From an uncultured Ruminococcus sp. (GTDB lineage: Bacteria; Bacillota_A; Clostridia; Oscillospirales; Ruminococcaceae): a stretch of DNA of 6,030 nt. Under the pieces are notes generated by a model that saw only the letters and a program-made list of their open reading frames with translations, was not told where the DNA came from and did not search any database. Shown piece by piece: positions 1-5,063 of this stretch. The stretch covers positions 1 through 6,030 of the forward strand of contig CAMYYQ010000087.1 of the NCBI GenBank assembly GCA_947303535.1, written 5' to 3'. The position numbers were made by a program, and so were the translations under genes. Each line of letters opens with the position of its first letter. Position 1 is the stretch's first letter.

Positions 1-757
1 TAGACGGACGGTCGGAGTTGCTCAGCAGCTCCATACCGTATGATACAAGGAAACGGTTTTCACCTGTAAGGCTTACTATATCGGCAACGGTAGCAATTGC
101 GGCAAGGTCGCCGAACTGTTCCAGAGCCATAGTGCAGTCGCCGCCGTCAAGGGCAGCTACAAGCTTCAGAGCTATGCCTGCACCGCACATATATTTGAAA
201 GGGGAGAAGCAGTCATGCCTGTGAGGGTCAACTACAGCCTCAGCTTTCGGCAGCTGTTCGCCCTGCTGGTGGTGGTCGGTGACTACAAGCTTCATACCCT
301 TGGAGTATATATATTCAGCTTCGGAAATTGCGGAAATACCGTTATCAACTGTGATTATGAGAGATGCTCCTTCAGCGGATATGCTGTCCACAGCTTTCAT
401 GTTGAGTCCGTAGCCCTCGGAGCGTTCGGGGATATAGTAGAAAACGTCTGCTCCTGCTTCGGCAAGGTAGGAATAGAGTATTACTGTAGCCATTATGCCG
501 TCACAGTCGTAATCCCCGTAGATGCAGATGCGCTCATCACTGTCAATGGCAGTATTTATGGTATCTGCGGCTTTCTGCATATCCTTGATGAGGAACGGGT
601 CTGAAAGCTCGGAAACATTGAGAGCTTCCATAACAGACTCAGGCGATGAATAACCTTTTGAGGCTATAGCAGCGGCTGCAAGAGAGCTTACACCGCAGCT
701 GAGCATAAGTGAAGATACAGTTTTTCTGTCGGGCATGCCGACTGTCCATTTTTTCAT
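1..757 (-). CDS. recJ: Single-stranded-DNA-specific exonuclease RecJ, N-terminal part (truncated by window edge)
   Basis: RecJ is a 5'-to-3' single-strand DNA exonuclease of recombination and repair, using divalent metal in a DHH-family phosphoesterase core. Only the first 252 codons are in the window; the family is several hundred residues longer. Visible motifs: DYDCDG at residues 82–87 (motif I, metal ligands), VDNG at 137–140 (motif II), TDHHQ at 160–164 (the DHH motif), CGAG at 191–194, and ATVADIV at 222–228 followed by the GENR region at 232–235. This order and spacing are those of RecJ rather than of the short NrnA or GdpP types. The start, MKKW, has a GGGAG ribosome site about 8 bases upstream. 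It is read in the same direction as spoIIGA–sigE but is separated from sigE by about 345 bp and has its own promoter, so it is probably a separate transcription unit. The reading frame is open to the window edge. Confidence 0.95.
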   Translation of the reverse strand, partial: MKKWTVGMPDRKTVSSLMLSCGVSSLAAAAIASKGYSSPESVMEALNVSELSDPFLIKDMQKAADTINTAIDSDERICIYGDYDCDGIMATVILYSYLAEAGADVFYYIPERSEGYGLNMKAVDSISAEGASLIITVDNGISAISEAEYIYSKGMKLVVTDHHQQGEQLPKAEAVVDPHRHDCFSPFKYMCGAGIALKLVAALDGGDCTMALEQFGDLAAIATVADIVSLTGENRFLVSYGMELLSNSDRPS

Positions 758-796
758 ACAACTACTCCCGAAAAAGCATAATATACACAACATATA

Positions 797-825
797 ATTA
801 TAACATAAATATATGAAAATATCAA
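797..825 (-). promoter_or_regulatory. Sigma-A-type promoter of recJ
   Basis: On the minus strand there is a -35 box TTGATA (820–825), a 17-bp spacer and a perfect -10 box TATAAT (797–802). Transcription would start near 790, leaving a leader of about 33 bases before the recJ start codon. The region is very AT-rich. The left arm of the repeat element lies about 19 bp further upstream. Confidence 0.7.
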
Positions 826-843
826 CAGCCGCAGCGAAAAAAA

Positions 844-1100
844 TGAGCAGTGATTAGTGGTTATTGCATAGTGAGTAGAGAGTAGCGAGTAGTAATTCGC
901 GTACTGCCAAAGGCAGCCCCTACACATAACGACATACATAACGGTTACAGAAACACAGACGACCAGCTCTGCATATAGCATTGCCAGCCAAATCAAAGAT
1001 TTGGGGCACTGCTTAAATGGTCGTCCCTACAATCTACTTTCTAATTACTACTTTCTACTCACTAATAACTAACAACTAACCACTAATCACTACTAACTAA
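844..1100 (-). repeat. Palindromic intergenic repeat element, copy 1 (heptad-array arms, hairpin core)
   Basis: This fills most of the gap between sigE and recJ and codes for nothing I can support. The right arm (1027–1096) is ten consecutive 7-bp units, each beginning CTA on the plus strand, so N4-TAG on the minus strand. The left arm (844–899) is eight units in the opposite orientation, five of them ending in TAG. Read inwards, both arms begin TGATTAG-TGGTTA and share TGAGTAG, making imperfect terminal inverted repeats of about 50 bp. The core carries two GTAGGG-type boxes on the minus strand (1024–1030 and 917–923), each followed by a hairpin: a long one at 958–1025 and CTGCC-AAA-GGCAG at 904–916. 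The architecture is MITE-like, but I see no target-site duplication. It is related to the repeats at 2703–2880 and 4834–5000. Confidence 0.75.
958..1025. repeat. Long nested stem-loop in the core of repeat copy 1
   Basis: The outer arms are GACGACCA (958–965) and TGGTCGTC (1018–1025), a perfect 8-bp pair. Inside them AGCA (977–980) pairs with TGCT (1010–1013), TGCC (982–985) with GGCA (1005–1008), and CCAAATC (988–994) with GATTTGG (998–1004) around an AAA loop. Two unpaired bases (986–987) and one mismatch interrupt the inner stem. No U-tract follows on either strand, so it is not a standard intrinsic terminator, although it may affect the 3' end of the sigE transcript. Confidence 0.7.
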
Positions 1101-1101
1101 A

Positions 1102-1800
1102 TCAGGATATGCTTTCGAGCTTTACGCGGAGCTTCTTGATTATCTTCTTTTCGAGCCTTGATATATACGACTGTGAGATGCCTATGCAGTCCGCAACTTC
1201 CTTCTGTGTTTTTTCCTTTCCGTCAATGAGTCCGAACCGCATTTCCATTATTTCACGTTCACGCTTGCCGAGCTCTGATACTGCACTTCTCAGTATATCC
1301 CGTTCAGCTTCGGTCTCAATACCCTTGCTAACGATGTCGTCGTCAGTTCCGAGAATATCCGACAGGAGTAGCTCGTTGCCGTCATAGTCAATATTCAGCG
1401 GCTCATCAATAGACAGGTCATTGCGGTACTGTGAGGATTTTCTCAGGAACATGAGTATCTCGTTCTCGATACACCGCGAAGCATAGGTGGCAAGCTTTAT
1501 ATTCTTCGTGGGACAGAATGTGTTCACAGCCTTGATGAGTCCGATAGTGCCGATAGAAACAAGATCTTCTATGCCTATCCCTGTGGACTCGAACTTTTTC
1601 GCTATGTATACCACAAGACGCAGATTATGCTCTATAAGGCAGTTTCGGGCACTTGTATCATGGAGCATGAGCCGTGAAAAGACTTCTTCCTCTTCCTGTC
1701 TTGTAAGGGGCGGCGGAAGTGTGTCTGAGCCGTTGACGTAGAAAACTTCGCCTTGCAGATGCTTTTGCAGAAATGTTCTGATTTTTTTGATGATGTTCAT
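1102..1800 (-). CDS. sigE: RNA polymerase sporulation-specific sigma factor SigE (pro-sigma-E)
   Basis: Sigma-E directs early mother-cell transcription during endospore formation and is made as an inactive, membrane-associated precursor. The 232-residue protein has a basic, amphipathic N-terminus, then [15 protein letters not shown] (18–32), which matches the processing region of Bacillus pro-sigma-E. The cleavage site would lie near F20/Y21. Region 2 spans roughly 55–125 and includes [13 protein letters not shown] (59–71), [12 protein letters not shown] (84–95) and [10 protein letters not shown] (106–115). [14 protein letters not shown] (142–155) is a typical SigE signature. Region 4 holds the helix-turn-helix at about 198–225 ([20 protein letters not shown]). 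It lies 16 bp downstream of spoIIGA, and AAGGAG (1806–1811) sits 5 bases before the ATG, so the two are cotranscribed. sigG does not follow. No clear terminator is seen; the repeat array begins right after the stop codon. Confidence 0.96.
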   Translation of the reverse strand: MNIIKKIRTFLQKHLQGEVFYVNGSDTLPPPLTRQEEEEVFSRLMLHDTSARNCLIEHNLRLVVYIAKKFESTGIGIEDLVSIGTIGLIKAVNTFCPTKNIKLATYASRCIENEILMFLRKSSQYRNDLSIDEPLNIDYDGNELLLSDILGTDDDIVSKGIETEAERDILRSAVSELGKREREIMEMRFGLIDGKEKTQKEVADCIGISQSYISRLEKKIIKKLRVKLESIS

Positions 1801-1816
1801 ATTTTCTCCTTCTTTC

Positions 1817-2629
1817 CTATATTTTCAGCAGCTTTGGATTGAACACGGCTTTTCCGCCACATTCACCGAAGCCGATAACAGCGTCTACAGGCTTACTTTC
1901 GCCGTTTGTACAGCTTATAAGCACTTCGTCGGGACGGAATACAGGTATGAGTCCGTTTCCAGAAACCGCCGTACAGGGGAGCAGTCTGAACCCGCGTGGG
2001 AGACGAGCTATATCAAGCTCAGAGCCTGTAAGCTCAGTGAAATACTCGGCAGCGCATATGATAACGGGTGAGCCGCTGAAAAAGTCCACAAGACCGTTGC
2101 CTGTGTCCGCAAGACCATTTACTGCGATCACCTTGCCCCTGCTGCGTATAAATACACGGTAGCTGCCCTCGGGAGTCCTGTCCAGCCATATTCTCAGCAG
2201 CCTTACAGCTCCGTAAAGAGCAGCTGTGGTAATTATGAGTATGAGCAGAGAGAAGTCGATGTAAAAGCAGGCGTTGTTGAAGTGCATGAACTCTGGCTTG
2301 AAAAGGGAATAAACAGCGTAGACCGTGCCTGCCAGTACGAAATTCGCGGCAAAGAAAGCTAAAGTATTGATAATGAGCCGCTTTCTGCCGTGAATACCGA
2401 ATGAAATCGCAACTATACTTACAGCCGCAGCCGTCTTTATAATAAGAGCTGTTATGCTTCCGAGTTCGGGGAGCAGAATGATAAGGGAAAATAAGCTACC
2501 GTAGAGAGATGCAGCAATACATCTGCCTGTTTTCAGGGGAGAATGGGTAATCCCCGAGGTAATGCGCAGCAGGAAGAAATTCACATAAATGTTAAGTACG
2601 ATAAGTACATCAACGTAAATGGTCTGCAT
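1817..2629 (-). CDS. spoIIGA: Sigma-E processing peptidase SpoIIGA
   Basis: This is a membrane-embedded aspartic protease that cleaves pro-sigma-E in the mother cell after a signal from the forespore (SpoIIR in Bacillus). The chosen start gives 270 residues, against about 309 in B. subtilis. The N-terminal half has five hydrophobic segments, roughly 4–22, 38–54, 58–78, 87–110 and 121–145. The C-terminal half is the soluble protease domain with GLADTGN (172–178); D175 corresponds to the catalytic Asp of the DSGN/DTGN motif. Further family landmarks are SGSPVII (185–191), [13 protein letters not shown] (214–226) and the C-terminal FNPKLL (263–268). The frame stays open upstream to an ATG at 2695, but that start would lie inside the promoter and lacks a ribosome site. 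The ATG at 2629 is preceded by AGGAGG. It is the first gene of the spoIIG operon. Confidence 0.94.
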   Translation of the reverse strand: MQTIYVDVLIVLNIYVNFFLLRITSGITHSPLKTGRCIAASLYGSLFSLIILLPELGSITALIIKTAAAVSIVAISFGIHGRKRLIINTLAFFAANFVLAGTVYAVYSLFKPEFMHFNNACFYIDFSLLILIITTAALYGAVRLLRIWLDRTPEGSYRVFIRSRGKVIAVNGLADTGNGLVDFFSGSPVIICAAEYFTELTGSELDIARLPRGFRLLPCTAVSGNGLIPVFRPDEVLISCTNGESKPVDAVIGFGECGGKAVFNPKLLKI

Positions 2630-2635
2630 GGGACA

Positions 2636-2641
2636 CCTCCT
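2636..2641 (-). promoter_or_regulatory. Ribosome binding site that fixes the spoIIGA start
   Basis: The minus strand reads AGGAGG (continuing GTGTCC-like toward the gene) six bases before the ATG at 2629. It decides against the in-frame ATG 22 codons upstream, which would put the -10 box inside the coding region. Confidence 0.85.
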
Positions 2642-2662
2642 GACTTGCTGTCTTGTACTACC

Positions 2663-2695
2663 ATTATAATGCAGCGACTCCGAGAAATATGTCAA
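2663..2695 (-). promoter_or_regulatory. spoIIG-type promoter with long spacer and possible Spo0A box
   Basis: On the minus strand a perfect -35 hexamer TTGACA (2690–2695) and a perfect -10 hexamer TATAAT (2663–2668) are separated by 21 bp instead of about 17. The B. subtilis spoIIG promoter is known for the same layout: a sigma-A promoter with about 22 bp between boxes that needs Spo0A~P bound at the -35 region. The plus strand reads TGTCAAA at 2690–2696, one mismatch from the 0A-box core TGTCGAA, overlapping the -35 as expected. Regulation by Spo0A is inferred from this arrangement. The predicted start of transcription is near 2656. Confidence 0.75.
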
Positions 2696-2702
2696 ATCTG
2701 AG

Positions 2703-2880
2703 CCTTTAGCCGTTAGCTTGTAGGGTACGCCGCCCTCGGCGTACCGAGCCTTACGATGAAAACAGCCCTTAGAGCTAAGAACTAAGAGCTAAGAAAATGA
2801 GTAGATTGTAGGGGCGAGTTCCGTTCGCCAGCCAATTCCGATGATATCCGCCCGCGCAAGGGTGCAGCGTCACACTGCAA
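2703..2880 (+). repeat. Intergenic heptad/hairpin repeat, copy 2
   Basis: This fills the space between the spoIIG promoter and the helicase-operon terminator. Heptads CCTTTAG, CCGTTAG and CTTGTAG (2703–2723) lead into the hairpin at 2724–2745. A second run (2766–2811: CCCTTAG, AGCTAAG, AACTAAG, AGCTAAG, a 4-base spacer, TGAGTAG, ATTGTAG) leads into a GGCGAG/TTCGCC hairpin at 2813–2829. The tail CGCAAGGGTGCAGCGTCAC (2855–2873) recurs at 4975–4993. The first 14 bases, CCTTTAG-CCGTTAG, are identical to 4848–4861 in copy 3. No coding frame in it is supportable. Confidence 0.7.
2724..2745. repeat. Perfect 9-bp hairpin in repeat copy 2
   Basis: GGTACGCCG (2724–2732) and CGGCGTACC (2737–2745) pair perfectly across a CCCT loop, directly after TTGTAG. 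No T-run follows, so it is not an obvious terminator. It occupies the same place in the repeat as the GGGCGAG and GGGCTGCC hairpins of copy 3. Confidence 0.8.
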
Positions 2881-2912
2881 AAAAAGCTGCGGCTTCAAAA
2901 CGAAACCGCAGC
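2879..2912 (-). terminator. Intrinsic terminator of the helicase / small-protein operon
   Basis: The minus strand shows GCTGCGGTTTC, loop GTTTT, GAAGCCGCAGC (an 11-bp stem with one G·T pair, 2886–2912), then seven T residues (2885–2879). It lies 11 bp beyond the stop codon of the 34-codon gene. The tail of repeat copy 2 ends exactly in the A-tract that makes the T-run. Confidence 0.9.
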
Positions 2913-2923
2913 CCTGCTGCATA

Positions 2924-3028
2924 TTAAATAAACGGGAGAACGATAGCTCCGATTATCATAAGTCCTGCCAGAGCAAGAACTACGATACGCATCCATGTTT
3001 TTTTCTTTGGAGTATGGTTAGTGCTCAT
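2924..3028 (-). CDS. Small single-pass membrane protein, 34 residues, function unknown
   Basis: A short open frame encodes a 34-residue protein that starts MSTNHTPKKKTWMR. After this basic N-terminus comes an almost uninterrupted hydrophobic stretch (residues 15–34, ending IVLPFI) long enough to span the membrane once; the charge pattern suggests the N-terminus is cytoplasmic. GAGGTG lies six bases before the ATG, a good ribosome site. A second ATG four bases upstream, in another frame, stops after four codons. The frame begins 12 bp after the helicase stop codon and ends 11 bp before a strong terminator, so it is very probably the last gene of the helicase operon. I do not recognise the family. 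Small basic-plus-hydrophobic proteins of this kind are often left out of annotations. Confidence 0.7.
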   Translation of the reverse strand: MSTNHTPKKKTWMRIVVLALAGLMIIGAIVLPFI

Positions 3029-3040
3029 TCATATCACCTC

Positions 3041-4762
3041 TCAGTGTCTTTTTTTCATGCGTTTTTTACGATTTGGTATATAATCCGTGTATATCTCGGA
3101 CTTCTTTTTGCTGCCGTAAGCGGCTTTTTTACGGTCAAAGTGTGGCTTGTCATCGGGACGGCGGCTGCCTCTGCGAGCAAGGTCCCCACCACCCTTATAG
3201 AGCTTTACTTCCACCTTGTTTCCGTTTATCTTAATGGAGTCAGTACTCTCGATGATATATTCCGACTCAGCTTCGGGAACTTCAACGGTAGTATGATCGT
3301 TGAATATATCTATCTTGCCGAAATCCTTGCCTGTCATACCCGTAGCATCAACAAGAGCACCGAGTATGAAATTAGGAGCTATCCTGCGGTTTCGTCCGAT
3401 ATTTATAACTATCTTTACAGTCTTTGCACCGCTGTTCCTGCCCTTTCTGAGAGGCTTTGCCTTTTCAAAGTCGGGGAGCGACTCAGTTTCAGCCCTGAGC
3501 ATCTGAGCTATAACTCTTGCGGCAGCTTCACGGTAGTCGATACCCGATGATGCAAGTCTGTCAAGAATATCATAAGCATCGTGCCCTGCTGTGGCTTCGG
3601 AGATCTCCTTTACTACAGCTTCCTTTTTCATGGCTATGATATCAGACTTGTCGGGCGGCATTTCGCGTATCTCAGCGTGAGTGTACTTTTCTATGGCACG
3701 AAGGTCAAAGAGCTGTCTTCGTCCGCTTATGAGAGTATAAGCAGTACCTGTTCTGCCTGCTCTGCCTGTTCTGCCGATACGGTGGATATAGTATTCGTTG
3801 TCCTGGGGCAGGTCATAATTGAAAACTGCATCGACTCCGCTTACATCTATACCTCTTGCGGCAACGTCCGTAGCTACAAGTATCTCCGTGGACTTGTTCT
3901 TGAAGCTGTTCATTACCTGAGTACGCTGTATCTGCTTCATATCACCGTGGAGACCTGCTGCGCGGAAGCCGTGCTTTACAAGCTCCTCTGTGAGCTGATC
4001 TACCATAGCCTTGGTATTACAGAAAACCATAGCCGATGAGGGCTTATAAGCAGCAAGGAGAAGTCTGAGTGCATCGGTCTTTCTGCCCATTGCCACTTCA
4101 AAGTAGAACTGCTCGATAAGCTCCACAGTCTTTTGTGCTGACTTGATTTTTATATGTACAGGGTCGGTCTGATACTTTTCGGTGATAGCCATTATCTCCT
4201 TTGGCATAGTTGCGGAGAAGAGAACGGTCTGTCTGTCTTCGGGCATATCGGCGAGAATAGTCTCGATGTCCTCACGGAAGCCCATATTCAGCATTTCGTC
4301 AGCCTCATCGAGGATAACTGTCCTTATATTGTCAAGCTTGAGAGTCCTTCTGCGTATATGGTCCATGACTCTTCCCGGAGTACCTATTATTATATTAGCA
4401 CCGCGCTTCAGCTCGTGTATCTGCTTTTCCATGCTTGCGCCGCCGTACACAGCCGAGGACTTCACACCCTCCTTGTACTTGGCGAATTTGCGTATCTCCT
4501 CATTAGCCTGCATAGCCAGCTCACGGGTAGGGCAGAGTATAAGCACAACAGCCGACTTTCTGTCAGCTTCGGTAATGCTCTCAACGGCAGGTATTCCGAA
4601 AGCTGCGGTCTTACCCGTACCTGTGTTGGAACGTCCCACAACGTCCCGACCCTCAAGGAGCAGGGGGATACTTTCCTGCTGTATCTCCGTCATCTCCGTA
4701 TATCCCAGCTCGTCTACAGCCCGAAGAAGCTCCTGTGATAAATTCAGTTCATAAAAATGCAT
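3041..4762 (-). CDS. deaD: DEAD-box ATP-dependent RNA helicase with DbpA-type RNA-binding domain (DeaD/CshA class)
   Basis: This is a cytoplasmic ATP-driven RNA unwinding enzyme, expected to act in ribosome assembly, RNA decay or cold adaptation. In its 573 residues all helicase motifs are present: Q motif (F3 and TEIQQ 25–29), motif I SNTGTGKT (45–52), Ia PTREL (78–82), Ib TPGR (128–131), II DEAD (152–155), III SAT (183–185), IV MVFCNT (245–250), V ATDVAARGID (297–306) and VI HRIGRTGRAG (327–336). Residues about 448–523 resemble the DbpA RNA-binding domain (VKIVINIGRNRRIAPNFI, then GKIDIFNDHTTVEVP). A strongly basic tail of about 45 residues follows (ends RKKRMKKRH). AAAGGA (4768–4773) lies five bases before the ATG. 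The gene is headed by a sigma-A promoter and followed by a 34-codon gene. Whether it is the DeaD/CsdA, CshA or DbpA/YxiN orthologue cannot be settled from sequence alone; the symbol is class-level. Confidence 0.95.
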   Translation of the reverse strand: MHFYELNLSQELLRAVDELGYTEMTEIQQESIPLLLEGRDVVGRSNTGTGKTAAFGIPAVESITEADRKSAVVLILCPTRELAMQANEEIRKFAKYKEGVKSSAVYGGASMEKQIHELKRGANIIIGTPGRVMDHIRRRTLKLDNIRTVILDEADEMLNMGFREDIETILADMPEDRQTVLFSATMPKEIMAITEKYQTDPVHIKIKSAQKTVELIEQFYFEVAMGRKTDALRLLLAAYKPSSAMVFCNTKAMVDQLTEELVKHGFRAAGLHGDMKQIQRTQVMNSFKNKSTEILVATDVAARGIDVSGVDAVFNYDLPQDNEYYIHRIGRTGRAGRTGTAYTLISGRRQLFDLRAIEKYTHAEIREMPPDKSDIIAMKKEAVVKEISEATAGHDAYDILDRLASSGIDYREAAARVIAQMLRAETESLPDFEKAKPLRKGRNSGAKTVKIVINIGRNRRIAPNFILGALVDATGMTGKDFGKIDIFNDHTTVEVPEAESEYIIESTDSIKINGNKVEVKLYKGGGDLARRGSRRPDDKPHFDRKKAAYGSKKKSEIYTDYIPNRKKRMKKRH

Positions 4763-4801
4763 ATTTATCCTTTCTTATCTCCATTTATTCCAATACAAAT
4801 T

Positions 4802-4830
4802 ATAATATCACAAATTGCCGAAAAGGTCAA
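4802..4830 (-). promoter_or_regulatory. Sigma-A-type promoter of the helicase operon
   Basis: On the minus strand TTGACC (4825–4830) and TATTAT (4802–4807) are 17 bp apart. An alternative -10, TATAAT at 4799–4804, would need a 20-bp spacer. The transcript would begin near 4795, about 33 bases before the start codon. The heptad array of repeat copy 3 begins only about 3 bp upstream of the -35. Confidence 0.65.
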
Positions 4831-4833
4831 GAG

Positions 4834-5000
4834 TTTATAGTAATTAGCCTTTAGCCGTTAGCCACTAAGAACTTGGAACTAAGAAAGTTAGCAGATTGTA
4901 GGGGCTGCCTGTGGCGGCCCGCAAAAAACGATACAAACAAGATAAATGCGCTGTAGGGGCGAGTTATGCTCGCCCGCAAGGGTGCAGCGTCACGCTGCAA
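4834..5000 (+). repeat. Intergenic heptad/hairpin repeat, copy 3
   Basis: It occupies exactly the space between the -35 box of the helicase promoter and the -35 box of the nudC promoter. The heptad array 4834–4901 (TTTATAG, TAATTAG, CCTTTAG, CCGTTAG, then less regular units, ending ATTGTAG) runs into a GGGCTGCC-TGT-GGCGGCCC hairpin (4902–4920, one G·T pair). A second box CTGTAG (4951–4956) runs into a perfect GGGCGAG-TTATG-CTCGCCC hairpin (4957–4975). The tail carries a third hairpin, TGCAGCG-TCA-CGCTGCA (4983–4999). The tail CGCAAGGGTGCAGCGTCAC matches copy 2. No coding frame in it is supportable. Confidence 0.75.
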
Positions 5001-5029
5001 TTGACAAATGGAGCAATATGTCGTATAAT
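5001..5029 (+). promoter_or_regulatory. Consensus sigma-A promoter of nudC
   Basis: TTGACA (5001–5006), a 17-bp spacer and TATAAT (5024–5029) make a perfect consensus promoter. Transcription would start near 5036, about 28 bases before the start codon. The last base of repeat copy 3 is directly next to the -35 box. Confidence 0.85.
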
Positions 5030-5063
5030 GTAAACAGCATATTATGATGCAAAGGGTGGTAAA

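Noticed and set aside
215..604. 129-codon plus-strand open frame
   Set aside because: It lies antisense to recJ in a codon-aligned frame. The minus strand carries all RecJ motifs, and the plus-strand product matches nothing recognisable.
754..996. 80-codon minus-strand open frame over the sigE–recJ gap
   Set aside because: It overlaps the recJ promoter and the repeat element, has a cysteine/tyrosine-rich low-complexity product and no convincing ribosome site.
844..1100. CRISPR array or direct-repeat array
   Set aside because: The unit is 7 bp, degenerate and without spacers, and no cas gene is near.
2630..2695. Upstream in-frame start adding 22 residues to SpoIIGA
   Set aside because: It would cover the -10 box and lacks a ribosome site, while the ATG at 2629 has AGGAGG and gives the standard SpoIIGA N-terminus.
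4154..4754. Two long plus-strand open frames opposite the helicase
   Set aside because: They are shadows of the biased codon use in the helicase gene. Their products are serine/isoleucine-rich with no domain, and the minus strand has every DEAD-box motif.
2703..5000. Insertion sequence or transposon remnant with transposase
   Set aside because: The repeats have no coding frame and no visible target duplication. They are listed as non-coding repeats only.
5030..5063. Riboswitch or leader structure before nudC
   Set aside because: The leader is only about 28 bases and shows no conserved fold.
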